Positions 48,921 through 54,482 of a DNA stretch of 54,482 bases are shown here, one piece after another. The notes under the pieces were generated by a model, which was not told where the DNA came from, did not search any database, and saw only the letters and a list, made by a program, of their open reading frames with translations. The stretch's first letter is position 1, and the number at the start of each line of letters is the position of its first letter. The DNA comes from Desulfobacteraceae bacterium (GTDB lineage: Bacteria; Desulfobacterota; Desulfobacteria; Desulfobacterales; JAABTS01): positions 1 to 54,482 of the forward strand of contig JAABTS010000016.1 of NCBI GenBank assembly GCA_011389735.1, read 5' to 3'. The translations under genes were made by a program, and so were the position numbers.

Positions 48921-50396
48921 TCAATTCCTTCCAACCAGAACAACCAGATCGCACACCATGGTTTTCATATCATTCGCTTGTGAATTCAACTGGCCTCCGG
49001 CTGAAGCCGATTCTTCAGCGCCGGCGGCGTTCATCTGAATCACCTGGTCCATTTCCATGACTGCTTTGCTGATCTGTTCGATTCCCCTGGCCTGTTCAAC
49101 CGATGCCATCGAAATATCCCCGACCAGATCGGCGACCTTGACGGCGCTTTCCACGACTTTGGAAAACTCCCGGTTCGTTTTTTCCGAAAGTTCGGCTCCC
49201 TGGAACACTTTTTTAACGATCCCACTAATAAGATCCGACGTATTTTTAGCCTCCGCAGCCGCCCGCAACGCGAGGTTTCGAACTTCATCGGCCACAACCG
49301 CGAATCCGGCGCCTGCTTCGCCGGCCCGGGCCGCTTCCACGGATGCGTTCAACGCCAGAAGGTTCGTCTGAAAAGCGATTTCATCAATTGTTTTGACGAT
49401 TTTGGATGTTTCTTCACCGGCCAGGGTTATTTCCTTCATATAACCGGACATATGATCCATTGATTCCCTGGCCTGTTCCACACGGTTTCGAGTGTTTTTC
49501 ATCAATTGGTCGGCATGATCCGCAGAATCCGCATTTTTTCTGGTCATGGACGCCATTTGTTCGAGGGACGCGGATGTTTCTTCGATTGCGGCCGCCTGCT
49601 CGGACGCGCCTTCCGCAAGAGCTTGGGATGATGAAAAAAGCTGTTCCGAGGCCGCGGCGACCTGTTCCGAGTTCACTTCCAGCGATGAAGACAGCCTCCG
49701 AAGCATTCCGTTGATCCCTCGGGTAATGGCTACGCCTGTAACAAGGGCAAGAACGAGGCCGCTGAACATCGCCGCAAGAGTCGCCATTTCAAGCCTGTTC
49801 GCCACTGATGAATATTTTTTCACCATTTCATCCGTGTTACGAACATTGTTGGCGGTCACTTCATCAAACGTCGTTCCAATGGTGTCGGAAACCGGAATCA
49901 AACGTTCGACCTGTTTTAGAAAAGTTTTCTGAAGGGCCTTCAGTTTGACAACATCATCCGTTTCCGACAGGTCTTCAAGGATTTCATCAAGACCGGCGCC
50001 GGCGTTTCGCCAATCTCCATACTCATCCTTGAGACGGCGGATCAAAATTTTTCCAAGCTCTGATTGCCTTTCTATGGAGATCAGACGCTCCCAATACCGG
50101 TCAATCCTGTTCCAAAGCGTTCGCCGAATTTTTATAATCTTCTGATATTCCAGTTTCAAATCGCTTGCGGACTCCAATATGACGGCGTTCAACATCGCGG
50201 AACGAAGCGCCAGCCTGTCACGGTTCAGCGCTCCGAGCGATTCCAGATCGGATACCCGGTTGTAACTCAAATTATTCAACCGGGATGTCAGCATATTAAT
50301 TCCGTAATAGCCGATAGCACCGACAATCAGGGTTATCATGGCGATTCCGGAAAACGATAGAATCAGCTTTTTTCCGATAGTCAATTGTCTTTTCAT
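48921..50396 (-). CDS. Methyl-accepting chemotaxis protein
   Basis: 491 residues from the ATG at 50396 (GGGAG seven bases upstream). TM1 at about 10-33, a four-helix-bundle type periplasmic domain (35-180), TM2 at about 187-210, no clear HAMP, then a signalling domain with the conserved tip [20 protein letters not shown] and [12 protein letters not shown]. Likely methylation helices carry glutamate/glutamine pairs ([20 protein letters not shown]). No CheA, CheW, CheB or CheR gene is near. Being the first gene of an operon with two hybrid kinases, it may feed these rather than a flagellar system (inference). A sigma-54 promoter lies at 50571-50586. Confidence 0.92.
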   Translation of the reverse strand: MKRQLTIGKKLILSFSGIAMITLIVGAIGYYGINMLTSRLNNLSYNRVSDLESLGALNRDRLALRSAMLNAVILESASDLKLEYQKIIKIRRTLWNRIDRYWERLISIERQSELGKILIRRLKDEYGDWRNAGAGLDEILEDLSETDDVVKLKALQKTFLKQVERLIPVSDTIGTTFDEVTANNVRNTDEMVKKYSSVANRLEMATLAAMFSGLVLALVTGVAITRGINGMLRRLSSSLEVNSEQVAAASEQLFSSSQALAEGASEQAAAIEETSASLEQMASMTRKNADSADHADQLMKNTRNRVEQARESMDHMSGYMKEITLAGEETSKIVKTIDEIAFQTNLLALNASVEAARAGEAGAGFAVVADEVRNLALRAAAEAKNTSDLISGIVKKVFQGAELSEKTNREFSKVVESAVKVADLVGDISMASVEQARGIEQISKAVMEMDQVIQMNAAGAEESASAGGQLNSQANDMKTMVCDLVVLVGRN

Positions 50397-50460
50397 AATC
50401 GAACTCCCCATTAAGTTATTCTGTCAAGCAGTCGCCAATCCATACAATCCGTCAGTTTTT

Positions 50461-50486
50461 TTATCATTATGTAAAAATTTTCGATC
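50461..50486 (-). promoter_or_regulatory. Weak enhancer-like motif (copy 5)
   Basis: On the minus strand TCG, nine bases (AAAATTTTT), ACA, three bases, TGATAA: the spacing is kept, but the TG before TCG and the last half-site are altered. It lies downstream of the minus-strand promoter and 378 bp upstream of the plus-strand one, so it is much less convincing than copies 1-4. Confidence 0.3.
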
Positions 50487-50570
50487 CAATGAAGCCGTCT
50501 TCCAGCATGCGTTTAAACCAGACGTCAGGCCCCGGCGGCTAATGCGGGATAGAAAGAACGGTTAGTGGGT

Positions 50571-50586
50571 TGCAATTTTGGGGCCA
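50571..50586 (-). promoter_or_regulatory. Sigma-54 promoter of the chemoreceptor/hybrid kinase operon
   Basis: TGGCCCCAAAATTGCA on the minus strand: one mismatch to TGGCAC, perfect TTGCA. The leader would be about 164 nt. Confidence 0.7.
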
Positions 50587-50587
50587 A

Positions 50588-50692
50588 TATAGCCTTCCAG
50601 AAATCAAATTCAACCGGGTCGCCGGCCTGGATATACAGACGGTGTTATTCCTGGCCCGACGCCTCGTGAAATTTGATTTACGAGACCTATAG
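50588..50692. repeat. Dispersed CCGGAAATTAAATTTCAC repeat, double form
   Basis: ATATAGCCTTCCAGAAATCA is followed by AATTCAACCGGGTCGCCGGC; the inverse, GTGAAATTTGATTTACGAGA then CCTATAG, closes the element. It is a complete head-to-head palindrome of about 105 bp bounded by TATAG/CTATA. Confidence 0.75.
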
Positions 50693-50716
50693 TTCCTTAT
50701 GCTTTTTGGCGTCTTT

Positions 50717-50834
50717 CATAAATGCTGATAAATAGTTTACACTTCCCAAATCGGCATCGGCATCGGTATCGAATTATTACGATCCCGATCCCGATCCCGA
50801 TTTTGATAAAACTGTAAACAAAAAATGAAGGACG
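50717..50834 (+). repeat. Hexamer-hairpin element, second copy
   Basis: Outer inverted ends GGCGTCTTTCAT and ATGAAGGACGCC, then AATGCTGATAAATAGTTTAC and ACTTCCCA, a GGCATC array, and a CGATCC array (three copies) before TGTAAAC. It corresponds to 3874-4003 read on the minus strand, which shares the AATGCTGATAAATAGTTTAC segment and the ATGAAGGATGCC end. Confidence 0.75.
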
Positions 50835-50863
50835 CCTGCTTTTTCTTCGTTTATTTTCTTTGA

Positions 50864-50879
50864 TGGTACAATTGTTGCT
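50864..50879 (+). promoter_or_regulatory. Sigma-54 promoter of the acyl-CoA synthetase operon
   Basis: TGGTACAATTGTTGCT: GG-N10-GC spacing, one mismatch in the -24 hexamer, exact TTGCT. The leader would be about 40 nt to the GTG start. Confidence 0.7.
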
Positions 50880-50930
50880 TTCTTCAGATATCGGAAGAAA
50901 TACAACTTGAAAAAAATAAAGGAGCTGAAC

Positions 50931-53612
50931 GTGAGCATTGAAAAACTGAAAAACATATTTGAACCCAAATCAATCGCTGTGATCGGAGCAAGCGGCAGGG
51001 AAGGAAGTATCGGTTATGCGCTGATGCGAAATTTGATTCAAGGCGGTTTTAAAGGCGCTATATATCCGATTAACCCAAAGTATGAGTACATATGGGATGT
51101 TCCGGCGTATCCTTCTGTTCAAGCTATCAAGGAGCAGTTCGATATCGCGGTTATTGCGGCTCCTATCTCTACCGCGCCTCAAATAATCAAGGAGTGCGTG
51201 GATTCGGGAGCTTCCGGGGCTGTAATTATTTCAGCCGGCGGAAAGGAAGCCGGAACAAAAGGTAAACAAATTGAATCGGCCATTAAAGCCGAAGCAAAAG
51301 ATTCAGGCATAAGAATTATCGGACCCAACTGCATCGGCGTCATCAGCACTCACAGCTTTCTAAACGCCAGTTTCGCAAGCGGAACGCCTCTGCCTGGGAA
51401 AATGGCTTTTGTTTCCCAGAGCGGAGCTATTTGCACTTCCATCATAGATCTATCGATCAAGGAAAAAATGGGGTTCAGCCACTTTATCAGCCTCGGATCC
51501 ATGATCGATGTGGATTTCGGAGATATCGTCGACTATCTGGGAGGCGATTACAGGGTCCGCAGTATTGTAATGTATGTTGAAAACCTGACCCGATTCAGGC
51601 GTTTCATGAGCGCCGCCCGGGCGGTGTCTCGAATGAAACCGATTATTGTATATAAAGCAGGCCGGTCAAAAGCGGGTTCGGCCGCCGCCGCATCTCACAC
51701 CGGCGCTCTGGCCGGAGAGGATGAAGTTTATGATACTGCATTCGACAGAGCCGGAATCATTAGAGTGAGGACTTTCGAAGAATTGTTCGATTGCGCGGAA
51801 CTTTTAGCCAGGGAACCTCGCCCGTCCGGATCGGGATTGGCGATTATCACCAACGCTGGAGGACCGGGAGTTATGGCCGTTGACGCTTTGTCTTTCTACG
51901 GAGCCGATCCCGTCCGCCTTATGCCGAAAACCATCGATCAACTGAATGAAATCCTTCCGCCGCACTGGAGCCACGGTAATCCTATCGATATATTGGGCGA
52001 CGCATCGTCGGAACGATATTGCAAGACCGTCGAAATTTGTATGAAAGCCGATGAAATAAATGGTCTACTGATCCTGATGGCGCCCCAGGCCCTGAGCGAT
52101 CCCACTGAAGTTGCGAAAGCCCTCGTCGATCTGTTAATAAACAAAAAGAGGTTTCCTGTGTTCACATCATGGATGGGCGGCCGGTCCATGGAGCCGGGGC
52201 GCGATATTTTTAACGAGGCGGGGATCACAACCTTTGATACTTCTGAAAGAGCTGTTCGGGCGTTCATGGACTTGTTTAAATATTCCGTAAATATTGAGAT
52301 GTTACAGGAAATTCCGCCTAAACTGCCTGAAAAAATTAGCTTTGATACGGCAAAGGCGAAATCGATTATCGATTCAGCTCTGCCGAGAGAAAATGGTCTG
52401 CTTACAGAGATCGAATCCAAGAATCTTCTCGCCGCATACGGAATTCCCGTAACCCCGACGGTATTGGCGATATCCGCGGAAGACGCCGTTCAAAAAGCGC
52501 TCGACCTTGGATTTCCGGTGGCGATGAAGATTTGTTCGCCGGATATTACGCATAAAAGCGACGCCGGGGGAGTAAAACTAAATTTGACGAGCGAATCGGA
52601 TGTACGGGAAACTTTCCGTTGTGTGACGGCTGACGCAGCAAAATTCGACCCGGCGGCAAGTATAGAAGGCGTGACAATACAGCCTATGCTCAAGCGGCCA
52701 GACTATGAACTGATCATGGGCGTAAAAAAAGATCGGGATTTCGGGCCCGTAATACTGTTCGGCCTGGGAGGGATTATGACTGAAATACTCAAGGATCGCG
52801 CGCTCGCCTTGCCGCCTCTCAACCGGTTGCTCGCTCGAAGACTAATGGAAAAAACCAGAGTGTTTCGTATTCTGAAAGGTTATCGAAATCATCCGCCCGC
52901 GGATCTGGAAATGCTTGAAGAAATTATTGTGCGTTTGTCCCAACTCGTCATTGATTTTTCAGAAATTGAAGAACTGGACATCAATCCCATTTTAATCACT
53001 GATGAAAGCATCAGGGCCGTGGACGCCAGAGTTCGGGTAAAGAAATCGGATATACAAGCGCCGCTTCACCTCGTTATCAGCCCTTATCCCGGGCATTATG
53101 AATCCGGCGCCGTCACCGCTCACGGCGTGAACCTGTTCATCAGACCGATCCAGCCCGAAGACGCATCGCTCTTTGTAGAACTTTTCTCCGCGCTTTCGCC
53201 CAGAAGCGTGTATTTCCGTTTTTTCAGCCCGCTCAAAAAATTAACGCCGACTATGCTTACAAGATTCACCCAGGTCGATTACGATCGCGAAATCGCTCTG
53301 GTGGCCATGCAGGCGTCTTCAGAGGAAGAAAAATTTCTGGGCGTGGCCCGGATTATCCTTGAACCAGATGAAAACGAAGCGGAATTTTCCGTTCTGGTGA
53401 GGGATTCCTGGCATGGAAAAGGGATCGGCGCTGAATTGCTGAAACGATGCCTCGATTTCGCCGAAGAACGAGGCGTCAAAAAGGTCTGGGGATTGGTGCT
53501 CAATGAAAATACGCACATGCTCGCATTGGGTAAAAAACTGGGATTCGACATAAAAAGGGTTCCTGAATCATCGGAATATGAATTGGTTTTTGAATTTGAA
53601 AAATCCACTTAG
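50931..53612 (+). CDS. ADP-forming acyl-CoA synthetase fused to GNAT acetyltransferase (Pat-like)
   Basis: 893 residues from the GTG at 50931, chosen because AAAGGAG lies seven bases upstream; a TTG at 50907 is in frame but has none. Domains: CoA-binding Rossmann (about 5-130, FEPKSIAVIGASGREGSIGYAL), succinyl-CoA ligase-like domains (about 140-455) with the phosphohistidine H256 in AAAASHTGALAGED, ATP-grasp (about 480-690, GFPVAMKICSPDITHKSDAGGVKL, ELDINPILI), and a C-terminal GNAT domain (about 735-893, DSWHGKGIGAELLKRCLDF). Related fusions include Pat/YfiQ lysine acetyltransferases, in which the catalytic His is lost; here it is kept, so acyl-CoA synthesis with ATP gain or cost remains possible. 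It is preceded by a sigma-54 promoter. Confidence 0.93.
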   Translation: MSIEKLKNIFEPKSIAVIGASGREGSIGYALMRNLIQGGFKGAIYPINPKYEYIWDVPAYPSVQAIKEQFDIAVIAAPISTAPQIIKECVDSGASGAVIISAGGKEAGTKGKQIESAIKAEAKDSGIRIIGPNCIGVISTHSFLNASFASGTPLPGKMAFVSQSGAICTSIIDLSIKEKMGFSHFISLGSMIDVDFGDIVDYLGGDYRVRSIVMYVENLTRFRRFMSAARAVSRMKPIIVYKAGRSKAGSAAAASHTGALAGEDEVYDTAFDRAGIIRVRTFEELFDCAELLAREPRPSGSGLAIITNAGGPGVMAVDALSFYGADPVRLMPKTIDQLNEILPPHWSHGNPIDILGDASSERYCKTVEICMKADEINGLLILMAPQALSDPTEVAKALVDLLINKKRFPVFTSWMGGRSMEPGRDIFNEAGITTFDTSERAVRAFMDLFKYSVNIEMLQEIPPKLPEKISFDTAKAKSIIDSALPRENGLLTEIESKNLLAAYGIPVTPTVLAISAEDAVQKALDLGFPVAMKICSPDITHKSDAGGVKLNLTSESDVRETFRCVTADAAKFDPAASIEGVTIQPMLKRPDYELIMGVKKDRDFGPVILFGLGGIMTEILKDRALALPPLNRLLARRLMEKTRVFRILKGYRNHPPADLEMLEEIIVRLSQLVIDFSEIEELDINPILITDESIRAVDARVRVKKSDIQAPLHLVISPYPGHYESGAVTAHGVNLFIRPIQPEDASLFVELFSALSPRSVYFRFFSPLKKLTPTMLTRFTQVDYDREIALVAMQASSEEEKFLGVARIILEPDENEAEFSVLVRDSWHGKGIGAELLKRCLDFAEERGVKKVWGLVLNENTHMLALGKKLGFDIKRVPESSEYELVFEFEKST

Positions 53613-53651
53613 AGCCAACTTACAAAATGATGGCGGATGAAAGGAAAAAGT

Positions 53652-54392
53652 ATGGCGAATACCGTTCGTAAAGAAATAATCATGCTGGAAGAACTCATAC
53701 TCTACGCTTCTTATGGAAAATCTATTGAAATAGAAGCGAATCCGCACATTGAAGCCGCTGAAATCGACTTTGACGACCGCAGATTCGATGTCAGCATCCT
53801 TTTGACCGAGTTTTCAGGTTTGGTCGATGGAAATCCCTTCAGGTTTGTAAAAAGCTATTCGTTCACTGATGAAACTCAGCAAGAAGCTTTGGACAGTATT
53901 ATTACAGCCAACAGCCGGTTGCAAGGCGACTATGACAGACTTGAAAAAGTCGGAATATCAATCGAAAAACAATTTTTTTCATTTGTCGATAACTTTATGA
54001 ATATCACTATGCTGACATTCGTAATGGACATTCCGAAATTGAGATTGCAGCGTTTCGTCGACTTATCATACGCCGGAATTTCCGTCCCGGTTCATGTTGA
54101 ACTCAAACGTCCCGGACTTTTAATCAAAAAAGAAGACGAAGTGAAAAAAGGATACGGTTGTTTAGCTTCTTTTTCCTCCGGCGCAGGGAACAAAACAATG
54201 ACGATTGATAAGCTGTATGGAATCGGCTGCTATGACGACACGAAAAGGAAGGTCCCGGTGGACATAATAGAAGCCGCGGACAAACGTTTGGAAAGAGATT
54301 GCGAACGCTTAAGGAATGCCGGCCTAAAAATAGTTGCGCCTTCTTTCTGGTATGTTTGGAAAAAAGCCGCTGATCCGGAATCACATTTTTAA
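53652..54392 (+). CDS. Hypothetical protein downstream of the acyl-CoA synthetase
   Basis: 246 residues from the ATG at 53652 (AAGGAAAAAG upstream; a frame start at 53637 is less likely). Soluble, mixed alpha/beta, no signal peptide or TM helix. Two similar passages, DETQQEALDSIITANSRLQGDYDRLEKVGISI (about 75-107) and VDIIEAADKRLERDCERLRNAGLKI (about 202-226), suggest an internal duplication of a helical element. I do not recognise a family. The 39-bp gap and shared strand suggest co-transcription with the synthetase gene and hence sigma-54 control. Confidence 0.7.
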   Translation: MANTVRKEIIMLEELILYASYGKSIEIEANPHIEAAEIDFDDRRFDVSILLTEFSGLVDGNPFRFVKSYSFTDETQQEALDSIITANSRLQGDYDRLEKVGISIEKQFFSFVDNFMNITMLTFVMDIPKLRLQRFVDLSYAGISVPVHVELKRPGLLIKKEDEVKKGYGCLASFSSGAGNKTMTIDKLYGIGCYDDTKRKVPVDIIEAADKRLERDCERLRNAGLKIVAPSFWYVWKKAADPESHF

Positions 54393-54482
54393 TCTCCTCA
54401 CCGGAAGAATTTAATATCATCTGAAAAGCCTCAGAGTGTGCATGAAAAACCCAAATTGGAACGTTATAGAAGCGTCCATGTA

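Larger units (their letters stand above)
50397..50930. other. Divergent region between chemoreceptor and acyl-CoA synthetase operons
   Basis: It contains divergent sigma-54 promoters (50571-50586 minus, 50864-50879 plus), a weak enhancer-like motif (50461-50486), a double dispersed repeat (50588-50692) and a hexamer-hairpin element (50717-50834). No gene is present. Confidence 0.7.

Noticed and set aside
54442-54482. Possible start of another gene at the right edge (MKNPNWNVIEASM)
   Set aside because: Only 13 codons are visible and there is no ribosome-binding site.

Overview
The window reads as a chromosomal segment of a strictly anaerobic, probably sulfate-reducing member of the Desulfobacterota (Desulfobacterales-like). 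The evidence is moderate GC, a TRAP transporter next to tungsten/molybdenum bis-MGD oxidoreductases, TauE/SafE and SLC13/DASS permeases, an ADP-forming acyl-CoA synthetase/GNAT fusion, universal stress and CBS proteins, and dense two-component signalling with sigma-54 activators. No rRNA, tRNA, CRISPR array or insertion sequence with a transposase was seen. The taxon is inferred from gene content only.

Region 1 (1-12912, all minus strand) is a catabolic and transport cluster. It is transcribed from a sigma-70-like promoter near 13280 through two tandem copies of an alpha/beta pair related to pyrogallol-phloroglucinol transhydroxylase, resorcinol hydroxylase and catechol dehydroxylases. A tripartite TRAP transporter (dctPQM) and two MFS carriers follow. 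The two beta genes share a 344-bp block with one mismatch (a gene-conversion signature). A hairpin element flanked by a 41-bp duplication separates dctQ from dctM.

Region 2 (12913-18460) holds repeat-rich intergenic DNA, two universal stress proteins, a CBS-ACT protein and an AlbA-type regulator with an in-frame 12-bp minisatellite.

Region 3 (18470-50396) is a signalling and transport island. It has two NtrC-type activators (one with Glu at the phospho-acceptor site), six histidine kinases, seven receivers without a DNA-binding output (one fused to CBS domains), a CBS protein, a PPDK/PEP-synthase-like protein, one TauE/SafE and two DASS permeases, a Yip1-like protein and a chemoreceptor. Three paralogous double-Cache kinases each sit in a cassette with a transporter.

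Region 4 (50397-54482) has the acyl-CoA synthetase/acetyltransferase and an unknown protein.

The most interesting point is regulatory. Nine -24/-12 (sigma-54) promoters lie upstream of the signalling, stress and transport genes. Four of the intergenic sites carry a 26-bp motif (TGTCG-N9-ACA-N3-TGTAAA, with substitutions) placed 89-102 bp upstream of the -24 box of four of these promoters. This looks like an enhancer for one of the two local NtrC-type activators, and would tie the stress, kinase, receiver and transporter genes into one regulon.
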